Positions 36,401-48,060 of a stretch of DNA of 64,000 nt are shown here, in pieces. The notes below the pieces were generated by a model. The model saw only the letters and a program-made list of their open reading frames with translations. It was not told the origin of the DNA and ran no database searches. This DNA comes from Argopecten irradians (taxonomy: Eukaryota; Mollusca; Bivalvia; Pectinida; Pectinidae): positions 5,942,255-6,006,254 of the forward strand of contig NC_091134.1 in the NCBI RefSeq assembly GCF_041381155.1, in the 5' to 3' direction. The first letter of the stretch is position 1, and the number at the start of each line of letters is the position of its first letter. Position numbers and translations under genes: made by a program.

Positions 36401-38734
36401 CACGGACACTTATATTGCTGACTTTGTCTGTCTTGGCCGTAGAGCCTTCCTCACATGGGTGATTACTTAACACTTACACTACTACAAAATCTATGATTAA
36501 CTTCGTCTGTCTTGGCCCTAGAACCTTCCTCACTTGGGTTAACGCTTATTATGGACACTACCATTGTTAACTTCGTCTGTCTTGGCCCTAGAACCTTCCT
36601 CACATGGGCGAACGCTTATTATGGACACTGCTATTGTTAACTTTGTCTGTCTTGACCCTAGAGCCTTCCTCACTTGGGTTAACGCTTAACATGGACACTA
36701 CTATTATTAACTTCGTCTGCCTTGGCCCTGGTGCCTTCCTCACATGGGCAAATGCTTAACATGGACACTTTTGTTATTTACTTCGTTTGTCTTGGCCCTA
36801 GAGCCTTCCTAACATGGGCAAATGCTTAACATGGACACTACTATTATTAACTTCGTCTGTCTTGGCCCTAGAGCCTTCCTTTCATGGGTGACATCTTAAC
36901 ACGGACACTAATATTGCTGACTTTGTCTGTCTTGGCCGTAGAGCCTTCCTCACATGGGTGATTACTTAACACTTACACTACTACAGAATCTATTATTAAC
37001 TTCGTCTGTCTTGGCCCTAGAATCTTCCTCACATGGACGAACGCTTATTATGGACCCTACTATTGTTAACTTTGTCTGTCTTGACCCTAGAGCCTTCCTC
37101 ACTTGGGTTAACGCTTAACATGGACACTACTATTATTAACTTCGTCTGTCTTGGCTCTAAAACCTTCCTCACATGGGCAAATGCTTAACGTTGACACTAC
37201 TATTATTAATTTCGTCTGTCTTGGCCCTATAGCCTTCCTGACATGGGCGAACGCTTACTATGGACACTACTATTGTTGACTTCGTCTGTCTTGACCCTAG
37301 AGCCTTCCTCACATGGGCAAATGCTTAACATGGACACTACTATAATTAACTTTGTTTGTCTTAACCCTAGAGCCATCCTTAAATGGTTGACATCTTAACA
37401 TCGACACTTCTATTGTTGACTTCGTCTGTCTAGGCCCTAGAGCCTTCCTAACTTGGATTAACGCTTAACATAAACACTGCTATTGTTGACTTCGTCTGTC
37501 TTGGCCCTAGCGCCTTCCTCTCATGGGCAAATGATTAACATGGACACTACTATTATTAACTTCGTCTGTCTTGGCCCTAGAGCCTTCTTCACATGGGCAA
37601 ATGCTTAACATGGACACTACTATTATTAACTACGTCTGTTTTGGCCCCAGAGCCTTCCTCACATAGGCAAATGCTTAACATGGACACTTCTATTACTAAT
37701 TTCGTCTGTCTTGGCTCTAGAGCCTTCCTCACATGGGCGAACGCTTAACATTCGACACTACTATTGTTGACTTCGTCTGTCTTGGCCCTAGCGCCTTCCT
37801 TACATGGGCAAATACTTAACATTGACACTACTATTATCAACCTCATCTGTCTTGGCATCAGAGCCTTCTTCAAATGAGCAAATGCTTAACATGGACACTA
37901 CTATTATTAACTACGTCTGTCTTGGCCCCAGAGCCTTCCTCACATGGGCAAATGCTTAACATGGACACTACTATTATTAACTTCATCTGTCTTGGCCGTA
38001 GAGCCTTCTTTACATGGGCAAATGCTTAACATGGACACTACTATTATTAACTACGTCTGTCTTGGCCCCAGAGCCTTCCTCACATGGGCAAATGCTTAAC
38101 ATGGACACTACTATTATTAACTTCGTCTGTCTTGGCCCCAGAGCCTTCCTCACATGGGCAAACACTTAACATGGACACTTTTATTATTTACTTCGTCTGT
38201 CTTGGCCCTAGAGCCTTCCTCACATGGACAAATGCTTAACATGGACACTACTATTATTAACTTCGTCTGTCTTGGCCCTAGAGCCTTCCTCACATGGGCA
38301 AACACTTAACATGGACACTTTTATTATTTACTTCGTCTGTCTTGGCCCTAGAGCCTTCCTCACATGGACAAATGCTTAACATGGACACTACTATTATTAA
38401 CTTCGTCTGTCTTGGCCCTAGAGCCTTCCTCACATGGGCAAATGCTTAACATGGTCACTAATATTACTGACTGCGTCTGCCTTGGCCCTAGAGCCTTCCT
38501 CACTTGGGTTAACGCTTAACATAGACATTACTATTATTAACTTCGTATGTCTTGGCCCTAGAACCTTCCTTGCATGAGTGACATCTTAACATGGACACTT
38601 ATATTACTGACTTTGTCTGTCTTGGCCGTAGAGCCTATCTCACATGGGTAATTACTTAACACGGACACTACTACATAATATATGATTAACTTCGTCTGTC
38701 TTGGACCTAGAGCCTTCCTCACACGGGTTAACGC
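33490..38734. repeat. 70-bp minisatellite, left block (about 75 copies)
   Basis: The unit is CTTAACATGGACACTACTAT, TATTAACTTCGTCTGTCTTG, GCCCTAGAGCCTTCCTCACA, TGGGCAAATG. Variant units with GGCCGTAGAGCC and CACTACTACAGAATCTATTA recur with an offset of about 1978 bp (34190-34960 against 36170-36940), so the block has higher-order structure. It stops cleanly at ...GGTTAACGC, in the middle of a unit, at the left end of the 12.2-kb insert. The same unit, in the same orientation, resumes at 50952. Confidence 0.96.
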
Positions 38735-38738
38735 CTAA

Positions 38739-38932
38739 AGTGTACACGGAATGGTTTGGTATATAAGGCTAAATAAATGTGTCATTGTATAAAATTTAGA
38801 ATGGAGAAAGTACGAGTTTCATAGCGAATACGGTATTAGAGATAATGCGACTTTTCTCTAGAACACACCTGAAGCCCAAAGCCATTGACCCCGATTCGGG
38901 ACCCCTGACCTGTGACGTCACGAGGACAACGG
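38739..38932 (+). repeat. Left terminal inverted region of the 12.2-kb element
   Basis: A 16-bp perfect terminal repeat (AGTGTACACGGAATGG) and, 172 bp further in, TGTGACGTCACGAGGACAAC. The sequence between is diverged from the right end, though of similar length. Confidence 0.8.
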
Positions 38933-39530
38933 GACCTACTCTACTCGCATAAGATAGAGTGGCGATTTTCTGTGTCTGCCATCTAATATAAACAATCTGT
39001 TTGTAAATATCGATTTTTACAGACACAAGTACCTCTGTACATGTCCGATACCTATTTAATATTATCCTCAATCACAGATATGAGTTTGGAATACGCTTGA
39101 AAATAGGGATTTATACCATGCATATATTGATGTACCTGTCGTAGATAAATAAACGTCTATATTTATAGACAATTTTTTGCACAATTATTCGCCCCTCTTT
39201 ATAATATTTATTTGATAGTTTAATCATTAATCCCGAGTTTCGGTCCGTCCGTTTGTCGATTTCGAAATTTTAGCTGACTGGTGACCCCGTGGGCACTTTA
39301 CCTTTGGGTAGCCCCACAGCGGCCCCACAGCTAACCCCTTATAGAGACGCCATCTTTAAAAATCATCACAGCCAAAAACGCTCCAGAGTAATGGCTCAAT
39401 TGTTCTCATTTTAACAAAAATATTTGGACAAAGCAAGTGAGTATTTACATTGTTTACATTATTAGTATCCTTTTGTGATATTTTGAGAGGTTATCTCTCG
39501 GTTTAACGGTTTTATTCAAGATAATCCGTT

Positions 39531-39713
39531 ATGGCAGGTCGAGGGAGGCAAGCTTTGGTGTTGGGGCATAGTTTCATAGCGCGTTTAGAGCGTTATGCTT
39601 TAGACTTACACGGGCAGGCTAATTTAGGTCTCGATCGGGATTACGTCACCTTTCATGGCTTGCCGGGAGCTCAGATCTGTCGTATTCGATCAGCCCTCAG
39701 GTGGCGGCGATAA
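39531..39713 (+). CDS. Short SGNH-hydrolase-like fragment, 60 residues
   Basis: The frame reads MAGRGRQALVLGHSFIARLE, then NLGLDRDYVTFHGLPGAQ. A VLGHSF(I/V)xRL start followed by a FHG(L/V)xG step is a pattern I associate with SGNH/GDSL-like domains carried by repetitive-element proteins of molluscs and other invertebrates; that association is from memory and not checked. At 60 residues it is far shorter than an SGNH domain (about 180-200), so it is a fragment, or the first exon of something whose rest is lost. It lies in the spacer of the composite repeat. Function unknown. Confidence 0.4.
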   Translation: MAGRGRQALVLGHSFIARLERYALDLHGQANLGLDRDYVTFHGLPGAQICRIRSALRWRR

Positions 39714-39743
39714 CCTGCCTTAATTTCTTCGTTAAGGCAGGTT
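39712..39743. other. Perfect 12-bp stem-loop after the SGNH-like fragment
   Basis: AACCTGCCTTAA, an 8-base loop (TTTCTTCG), then TTAAGGCAGGTT. It begins at the stop codon of the 60-codon frame. Could be an end signal or a recombination-site-like structure of the small element. Confidence 0.6.
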
Positions 39744-40660
39744 CTCTTGTGGCGGTATTTTAGCCGCACCTTCACACAAAAAACTTATATTTTGATAAAA
39801 AAGTAAGATTTTAATCGACTTTATTATTAATAAATCCGGCCACCCCGGCTGGGGTGAGCCATGAACGCCATTACCTTGTTGCATTGATCATTTTGTGTGA
39901 ACAGAGCTATGCTGCAGGGAAGACGATGTAGTCCAAGTAGTAGTTTAGAGCTGTATAAGAATGAGCAGGGCAAAAATAAACGTCTATATTTATAGACAAT
40001 TTTTTGCACAATTATTCGCCCCTCTTTATAATATTTATTTGATAGTTTAATCATTAATCCCGAGTTTCGGTCCGTCCGTTTGTCGATTTTCGAAATTTTA
40101 GCTGACTGGTGACCCCGTGGGCACTTTACCTTTGGGTAGCCCCACAGCGGCCCCACAGCTAACCCCTTATAGAGACGCCATCTTTAAAAATCATCACAGC
40201 CAAAAACGCTCCAGAGTAATGGCTCAATTGTTCTCATTTTAACAAAAACCCTCCCTCCACAAGCCCTTCTTTTCTTATCAGCTCCATTTAGTTTTTGGTT
40301 CACTTTAATTTTATGTATTATGGAACCGATCAGTATTATTTTCATGATGTTACATTCAATATGATGCATTTTATTAATAGATTTTAAGTAAGTTGTTCTA
40401 GTCAAAGGTTGTGTTTATATTTACCATAAGTTTGGCGGTATTTTAGCCGCACCTTCACACAAAAAACTTATATTTTGATAAAAAAGTAAGATTTTAATCG
40501 ACTTTATTATTAATAAATCCGGCCACCCCGGCTGGGGTGAGCCATGAACGCCATTACCTTGTTGCATTGATCATTTTGTGTGAACAGAGCTATGCTGCAG
40601 GGAAGACGATGTAGTCCAAGTAGTAGTTTAGAGCTGTATAAGAATGAGCAGGGCAAAAAT

Positions 40661-42229
40661 GAACATTTCTGCGCGATTTCTGCACAATATTATACAACAT
40701 AATGTGTATAATAATCCACGTACGTTGTAAATCTACGGTATTAGGAACCACATATACATGAATATTATGTAAAGGATTCTTGACTATGTTATCCAAAACC
40801 CGACTCGGGTCGTTGTACTGGTCTTTTCATATAACCTACCCATACGAATTAAGTTATGATTCTAAACAGAATATTTTGCATATATGTAAATGCATCTACT
40901 AATTGCGTTATATCTGAAATCGATCCATTTTTTTGACGAATTTATACATTCAGTTTTTATATAATACAATACATCCGACGACTTGTTGATATTTCGCTCA
41001 AATTCATTTATTAGTGTCTTCAATTGAAAAAATAAATCATGCACGAGTCAGACAAAAAAAAGACTGAAGATGTCTATGTATAATCCAAGTTGCAGATATC
41101 AAGTACAGAACAAAATCAGAACTGTACTTCCGAAAAGCCAATGTCGTGCTGCGTTTATCTCTTTACCTGTATACTGCAGTAACTAAAACGCGTGGTCAAC
41201 CGAGACTAATGAGGGGGCTAATAACCAGATTACGTAAGAAAGGTGTTTAGTGACCTGTCACGCTTCGTTGATTAGCTCACGTCAGGTGTCAAAAGTAAGA
41301 TCACAGGTAAGTTAGCGATGGACCATCATTTAATTGTTGTATAATCTCATATTTGTTTACACTTATAGATCCTTGGTTTACAGTAAAATATACCGTTCGA
41401 ACATAACATATAACAAGAGTATAAATCACTAGATGTATACATAATTGTATATTTCAGAATGACCAATGTATACATTTGTCTCGTATATATATTTCTAGTT
41501 ATGTATATGAATTCTTATATCAGAAACTACAAAATTATTTACAAATGGCATGTCGAGAAAGAACAATGCAAATATGATGCACAATGTCAGAATTTTGATA
41601 TTTCTGGTAGTTGCTAGATTTTGGATATCCAATTCTTTGTGAATTTTGGTCAATATCGATCATTATATAATACTAATAATGATAATCTATATGACCAATA
41701 AATGTACTGTTGAATATTGTTAAAATAACACATGTTCTCATACATGTACTCGTACATGTAGCTATAAAAGGAAGATAGACTCGTTACAGCTATAAATGAA
41801 TTATGTATTTTAAATTCAATTTCTCAAATGGTTTATTTTTTTACCCCCTCCCAATTTATGTCTATGATATTTACGTGTATTGAACTATGAAATACATTTA
41901 ACACCTTTTCTTTTCGTTATGCTGATTCTTGAAATAGGCCAAGTGAATTTTTATTTATACAGAAACATATTCAAATGGATAATTATATGACCATCATTTT
42001 TCAAATTCGTCTCTTTTTATATGACATTATGAAAATTGAATATTCCCAGGTTTGAAAATTTAGTAAGCTGTTAAAACAGAGATAAGATCTCTACTTAAAA
42101 GTTTTTACACAAGGTACACCTGGCTTATACCAGAAACATAAATAACTTATAATTTCCGCTCATATCACGAAAACGCGCGCTTTTCTGATCTTGGTACCAA
42201 CAGAGTTAGCTGCCCTTCCCTAAAACAGC
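40661..42229. other. AT-rich DNA inside the 12.2-kb element, probable promoter side of its gene
   Basis: No exon found on either strand. GC content rises just before 42230 (CAAGATGGCGACGCGCAGCC), as at a promoter-proximal first exon. No TATA box is claimed. Confidence 0.35.
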
Positions 42230-45200
42230 ATGGGAAACAAGATGGCGACGCGCAGCCCAAGGCTTCGACAAATAAAATCCAAAAATGGTGATGTTGTTGA
42301 TTCGTACCAGTAAGTATATTGTAAGTACATGCATAAATATAGCGTTTAGATCGATAACCATTCAACAAAAGTAGAAATATATGCATGTTTTGTCGTGAAA
42401 TTGTGTTTATCTGTTGTGAAATGTTGACGCCCGGTGTCTACGAAAAAATGTACCACCACTTCATGGCTGCGGCAATATAAATACATATGGAATTCATATT
42501 TACCTTGATTATTTTAGCCTTCACAATAAACTAAACTCCATACTTTTTATCCCTTTATCTTACGCTGCAAAAAAAAGCAATAAAATCATACTTTATTCTT
42601 ATAGACTATTAGATTAAATGTTTTCAGTGTTTTGTTTCAACTTTGAAACGAAAAACTGAGTGACGTGGGGCCCGGGTTGGGGCACCGTGATGGAGGTTGA
42701 GATGTAAGCTTAGTCTGGTATACAGAATTTAAAGCTGACAGTTAATTTTTGGAAATTTTGTTGCACAAAAGTGTTCACAGTAATTAATTAATACTTTCGC
42801 TGATAATTTCGAAACATTGGTTTTTACTAATCACACACCAAGCAAATCACTCGGCTTCCTGAAACGCAATGGTTTTTACTAATCACACACCAAGCAAATC
42901 ACTCGGCTTCCTGAAACGCAACCTAAAAATCAACTCACCAGAGTACTAGGCTAGTCACCACACATAAAAGAACATGCATGCAAGGCAATCACTTGACCCA
43001 AACTGGAATACTGCTCTCCCGTATGGGACCCCTACCACACACACAGATCACAAACTAAACTACATACTTTTTATCCTTTTATCTTAAGCTGCACAAAAAG
43101 AAATTAAAAAAAATCCTTAATTTCACAACTGTACATAACATTTCACACGCCCCTGCATGGGCGTATCCCAGATCTTAAATCGTCACTATTGACGACTCGA
43201 TCTCCTAACAAGAAGAAGAACCTCGGGATTATCAGCTCTCATATGCAGTGATACGACTTCACACACATCATAACATGCGGTGGCCGGGTGCTTCAGATGT
43301 ACCGACGTATATACTAGCACAATTTAAGCTCTCCATATGTGGGCTGTGAGTTCAAATCCCATGTGGGGCAGTTGCCGGTACTGACAACTGGTCGGTGATT
43401 TTTCTCCAGGTACTCCGGCTTTCCTCCAACAACAAACCTAGCTGGTACGTCGTTACATGACGCGACATCAGGATATCAAGGAAGGCAGGACAAAATGTGA
43501 TAAAAGTACTTAAATTTGTGCTCATGTGAAATTTTATGAAATTCGTCTTAAAAGTTTTAAATTTTTGCACGCTAAGGCTCGCAAAATTTAAAAAAAAATT
43601 AGACTCGATTCATGAATTTTCTTATGAAATGAAAACTCATTTAAAGATCCTATAAAATAAGTATTTAGTTACAAGTTAATTTTTATTGTTTCAGTGAGCT
43701 GAACAACACTGCACATTTTCCAATTGCAAGGGCTAGGCCTAGACAATTAGAGAGCTGGACCACAGGAATATACCCCGTCGAAATTTTGCATAATGATCAT
43801 GAGAGATCCGGATATGTGAAAGTCCATTACATTGGTAAGTATTCACCATTTCTCTTTGTAACATTTTTTAAGGTAAATTTAAATAAAGAGATCATAGGCT
43901 CCAAATTAATGCATAAGTTTCTGTATCTTATAATTATGATGTAGGCATTGGTGACTTTACCAGGCTAAATAACATTGAGACAATTTAACATTAATGTTGA
44001 GATATTACTAGTTTGTTCGCCATTGTCATACGTAAGGATTGACCATTAAAATATGTTTTTAGAGAGATAATAAGTTTTCAAAAATTGTAAGGATGAATAA
44101 TTGTATATGTACGTGTCCATGCATTATTCATGTGTTAAAATTGTCCAATTGGCTTGCCAGTTGTTTATATTAACAACATGGCGCACCCTAAGAGTGCTCT
44201 AACTTGCCCAATGTACCAATGTTCAACTTTGTCCTAAAATGTTTGACCTTCTATTCATTGCCTTTTTTCTCTCAATTTTTCAGGATGGAACAAAAAATAT
44301 GATGAGACAATAAAAACTGAAGAAATTGTCACACTCCCAAGACCTTTCACTACATTCTCGAAGAAACTTGCTGTAGCAATCAAAGAAAGTTTGGGTCCTT
44401 GTTCAAAGGTAGACAGCCTGGTAAAGTTGAAGCTACCAATTAGTGAGGAGGAGTACAACCTATTGTCAAATTCAGGGACACCCCACAAAGTTACACGAAC
44501 AAAAACAGTCTACAAAATATCCAGTCGAAACCAGTTAAATCACTACCTAGGTGAAGGATGGGATTACAGAATTTGTAACGAAGAATGTGATAACATCTAT
44601 GTATTAACATCAACGGTAAAATTTTACCTTCATGTAAGGAAACCCCTGGAAGATTATCAACTATTTCCAGATCATGTGGAAAAGTACAGGATTGACCGAG
44701 GATTTCAGCTAACATTTTCATTTGTCCGTAAGTGCGGAAACAGATCTGATGTTAACAAACTACTAAACAGCGACAAGTTGTAATGTGTTGACTTTGTCAC
44801 TACCTTGTAGTTGATGTGAAAAAGTAGCTTTTTCTGAGTGGTTTACATCCCTTATGTTTGGCTGATCGTTTTTCGTCTGTCACTACCTAGGTGAAGGATG
44901 GGATTACAGAATTTGTAACGAAGAATGTGATAACATCTATGTATTAACATCAACGGTAAAATTTTACCTTCATGTAAGGAAACCCCTGGAAGATTATCAA
45001 CTATTTCCAGATCATGTGGAAAAGTACAGGATTGACCGAGGATTTCAGCTAACATTTTCATTTGTCCGTAAGTGCGGAAACCGATCTGATGTTAACAAAC
45101 TACTAAACAGCGACAAGTTGTAATGTGTTGACTTTGTCACTACCTTGTAGTTGATGTGAAATAGTAGCTTTTTCTGAGTGGTTTACATCCCTTATGTTTG

Positions 45201-47789
45201 GCTGATCGTTTTTTGTCTGTCACTACCTAGGTGAAGGATGGGATTACAGAATTTGTAACGAAGAATGTGATAACATCTATGTATTAACATCAACGGTAAA
45301 ATTTTACCTTCATGTAAGGAAACCCCTGGAAGATTATCAACTATTTCCAGATCATGTGGAAAAGTACAGGATTGACCGAGGATTTCAGCTAACATTTTCA
45401 TTTGTCCGTAAGTGCGGAAACCGATCTGATGTTAACAAACTACTAAACAGCGACAAGTTGTAATGTGTTGACTTTGTCACTACCTTGTAGTTGATGTGAA
45501 ATAGTAGCTTTTTCTGAGTGGTTTACATCCCTTATGTTTGGCTGATCGTTTTTCGTCTGTCGTCTTTTTGCCCCAATTTATTTTGTCCATCACAAATTTT
45601 TGTTTTTTTTTTTTTTAATTATGGTGGTTTTGTCTAAATCCACTCTTTTTTCTTTGTTAGAGGAGCAATGGAAGGAGCCAATCACATTAGATGTTGTCAA
45701 AAAAATTAAAAGTAAGTTAGAAAATGAACTTTCACTTTCATTTCAGACAAATGATAAAGATCTTAACATTTTAAGAGCAGAACTCTATAGGCTGAAAAAG
45801 AATGGCCTGCGAGCCAAAGTTAAAGGCGGAAATCAATTTCGACGCTTTAAAAATTCCATTAGTCTTTCCAAATTTTCCTGGGATGTATCATTGGCCCTCC
45901 ATGAAACTGAAATACGAGTCGAAGAAATGAAAAGTAAACTTTTGAAATGTGTTGAAGAAAAAAATATTATTGAGGGGAAGTTTTGTAATTTTGTAAGTAA
46001 TACCAAGAAAAAAGAACAGAAGTTTGTTCAAAAGATTTCATCTTTGGAAAATGAATTGAACAAATCTTCAACTGGAAACAAACAATGTGATACTAAGTAT
46101 GAGAATGACTGTAGTGCTAGAAAAAGGAAATCAATACAAGAGTGTTCTCCTTCATATCGGACAAAAATGAAAAAAAAAGATAATGAGAAATGTAAAAATG
46201 CCCTTGAAAACTTACAACTCAATGGTTGTAAACCAGTTAGTGTTACTGTTCTTAGAAATGGTAAAGAAGAAGTTATTAAACTTTTTCAGGCAGATGAGGA
46301 TGATATGGAAAATGTAGATGAAACTAAGCTAGATAGTATTAATGCTTTATTGTATATTTTGGATACATTTAATGTGTCTCGGGAAGCCTATCATGAGTTA
46401 AGTTCACTGTTTAAGAGTATGCCCCGTGCTCATAATATAGCGGAGTATATTAAAAGTCTGAATCAAGGGTTTGAAATCATCAACACACCAGATGGTCTTG
46501 GGGTACAGCAGTCATTGAAACAGAGACTAGTTGATGTAGTTTCACAGTTATTGTTAGAAAACGATGACCTCATTCCTGATAACAATTTGAAGGTAAAAAT
46601 ATCGGGCGATGGCACTCGGGTTGGGAAAAGGTTACATGTGGTTAACTTCGCTTTTAATATTGTCAATGAAGGTTCAGCACATCAAATTTGCTATCCACTA
46701 TGTATAGTTCAAACAAAGGAGAAGTATGCAGAACTAAACATAGCACTAGATGATCTGCAGCGGGATGTAGCAGAATTACAGGGTAGTAAACTGAAGGTTG
46801 GTGATCGAGAGTTCACAGTGAATATTTACTTAGGTGGTGATTATAAATTCTTGTTAGTTGCTGTTGGAATTTCTTCAGTTGCAGCTACACATTCCTGTAT
46901 ATACTGCAAATGTGAGAAAAAGGAAAGAATAAATTTAACAAAGCGGTGGTCGATGAAAGACCCGGTTCTTGGTGCAAGGTTATCGTACACGTCATCAGAG
47001 CCTGTGGATACCCCGGCAAGAGGCAGGTCCTCTAAACGGAAAAAAGTACAGTCTTATTCTATTGTAAATCAACCTCTTTTTCCATGTATTACACCCTTTC
47101 AAGTAGTATTAGATCAGCTACATCTCTTCCTGAGAATAACTGACAAGCTCTTTAACCTTTTAGTTTCAGAACTGAGAGTGTTGGATAATATTTCACAGCA
47201 GACAACATTTGTTGAATTAGATAGAGCAAAAATCAAGCATGTTGCTGCATTAGAGAGTGTATTACAGCAAATGGGTATTCCATTTGAACTTTTTGTTAAC
47301 AAAGATACAAGAAAGTTAGAGTACAGAGATTTGACTGGGCCAGAAAAACTAACACTGATGGACAAATTTCAGGCATCTGATCTTCTTCCTGACAAAGATA
47401 GAGCTGACCAGATACAGAAGTTGTGGGATGATTTTTCAGAAATAAATGTACTTCTGAGATCTGAATCCCCCAATCCAGAAGATTTCCAGTTTAAAGCTGA
47501 AAGCTGGTGCAACATTTATGTTTCTTTATACCAATGTCGGGACATAACTCCTTATATACACACACTTCGGTACCATGTCAGTGAGTTGTTACAGCTTCAT
47601 GGAAACCTTGTCAGATTTTCACAACAAGGGCTAGAAAAAATGAATGATATCATTACTAAGAGCTACTTCAGGGCAACAAACCACAGAGGCCTTTCTGCCC
47701 TGAAACAAGTAATGGAAAAACAAAACAGACTTGTTCTTTTGGCAAGACATAAAAGGAAAAAACGTGTATACAAAGATAGAAAGCAATAG
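42230..47789 (+). CDS. Multi-exon transposase-like protein with chromo-barrel/Tudor-knot-like N-terminus
   Basis: Four exons with matching phases: 42230-42309, 43695-43834, 44284-44727 and 45661-47789, about 930 residues. Exon 1 is basic (MATRSPRLRQIKSKNG). Exons 2-3 give YPVEILHNDHERSGYVKVHY and then IGWNKKYDE, the core of chromo-barrel/Tudor-knot folds that bind modified histones or RNA. Early exon 4 is Lys/Glu-rich and coiled-coil-like. The C-terminal half has SGDGTRVGKRLHVVNFAF, YLGGDYKFLLVAVG, CIYCKC and RFSQQGLEKMNDIITKS. I propose D (codon 46608), D (46839) and E (47634) as an RNase-H-type DDE triad with a zinc-like CxxCxC between; this is inference. The frame is intact over 700 codons. 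The gene is the only large one in the 12.2-kb element, so it is its probable transposase. Alternative: a host gene of transposase origin. The ATG at 42242 has a good context too. Confidence 0.75.
42530..43120. repeat. About 55-bp direct repeats bounding a LINE-bearing segment
   Basis: AACTCCATACTTTTTATCCC and following TTATCTTACGCTGCAAAAAA (from about 42533) recur in diverged form at about 43061 (AACTACATACTTTTTATCCT). Inside, TTTTTACTAATCACACACCA plus about 35 bp is itself duplicated in tandem (42820-42922). Confidence 0.7.
42825..43060 (+). mobile_element. LINE reverse-transcriptase C-terminal fragment
   Basis: Frames give TPSKSLGFLKRNLKINSPE (about 42839-42948) and, after a frame change, LEYCSPVWDPYHTHTDHKLN (about 43003-43062). 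These match the conserved 'LGFLRRNL' and 'P-LEYxxxVWDPY' region after the RT active site of non-LTR elements of the jockey/CR1 type. Only some 80 residues remain, with a duplication and a frame change, so it is a dead fragment in intron 1 of the transposase-like gene. Confidence 0.75.
43279..43500 (+). mobile_element. tRNA-derived SINE
   Basis: The head GGTGGCCGGGTGCTTCAGAT (A-box region) and GTGAGTTCAAATCCC (B box, consensus GTTCAAATCC) are spaced as in a tRNA with a long variable arm. The core continues GTGGGGCAGTTGCC, TTTTTCTCCAGGTACTCCGG and CTTTCCTCCAACAAC, and the tail CTGGTACGTCGTTACATGAC. This resembles a SINE widespread in bivalves. It lies in intron 1 of the transposase-like gene. 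Confidence 0.8.
44541..45560 (+). repeat. 340-bp exact tandem triplication of the end of exon 3
   Basis: CACTACCTAGGTGAAGGATG begins at 44541, 44881 and 45221, and the third copy ends at 45560, so there are three copies of exactly 340 bp. Copies 2 and 3 differ at only a few bases from each other and from copy 1. Each contains a TCCGTAAGTGC donor (44728, 45068, 45408). In copies 2 and 3 the sequence before GGTGAAGG (TTTTTCGTCTGTCACTACCTAG) could act as an acceptor. The segment from that AG to the donor is 177 nt (59 codons), entering and leaving in phase 1. Confidence 0.93.
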
Positions 47790-48060
47790 ATAGATTTGAA
47801 ATATTTACTGGTTACATAGATATATCATGACTGCTGATCTGGTCATCATCTAGGTGTTTTAACAAACAAACCATCCTTTGTTATCATCATGAGTATAGTA
47901 TATGTGTGTCACACAGTCATTTTGAATTGTCATATAGACAAGTGATATTACTTGGTGTACACATGTACATGATATACTGGTACATGTGTATGTACCAATT
48001 TTTTCAATGTTGAGTTTTTATTTTCTTTGTTATTACTGTTTATATTTTCGTTAATTTTAT
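47790..48060. other. Probable 3' untranslated region of the transposase-like gene
   Basis: AT-rich with repeated TACATGT steps. No canonical AATAAA close to the stop was found; ATTAATAAATTTGG occurs at about 48740. Nothing else seen. Confidence 0.3.

Larger units (their letters stand above)
39147..40660. repeat. Two copies of a composite repeat (A-x-B-A'-y-B')
   Basis: Block A (39147-39420; CGTCTATATTTATAGACAAT to GGCTCAATTGTTCTCATTTT) recurs at 39974-40248. Block B (39750-39976; CGGTATTTTAGCCGCACCTT to AAGAATGAGCAGGGC) recurs at 40433-40660. The two copies stand head to tail and are nearly identical in the shared blocks. The spacer of copy 1 (39421-39749) holds a short coding fragment and a perfect hairpin; that of copy 2 (40249-40432) is different and shorter. 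This looks like a small mobile or satellite-like element in tandem, one copy with different internal DNA. Family not recognised. Confidence 0.8.

Noticed and set aside
39147-40660. Reading the duplicated blocks as long terminal repeats of a retroelement
   Set aside because: The order A-x-B-A'-y-B' is a tandem of two composite units, not a pair of repeats bounding an internal coding region, and no retroelement genes lie between.
44255-45401. Minus-strand frames repeated at 44491, 44852 and 45192
   Set aside because: They are reverse-strand shadows of the triplicated exon 3 of the plus-strand gene.
42230-47789. Calling the large gene piggyBac because of the TTAA target
   Set aside because: I see none of the piggyBac landmarks I would expect (its DDD core wording and C-terminal Cys-rich finger); the TTAA target is shared with other superfamilies.
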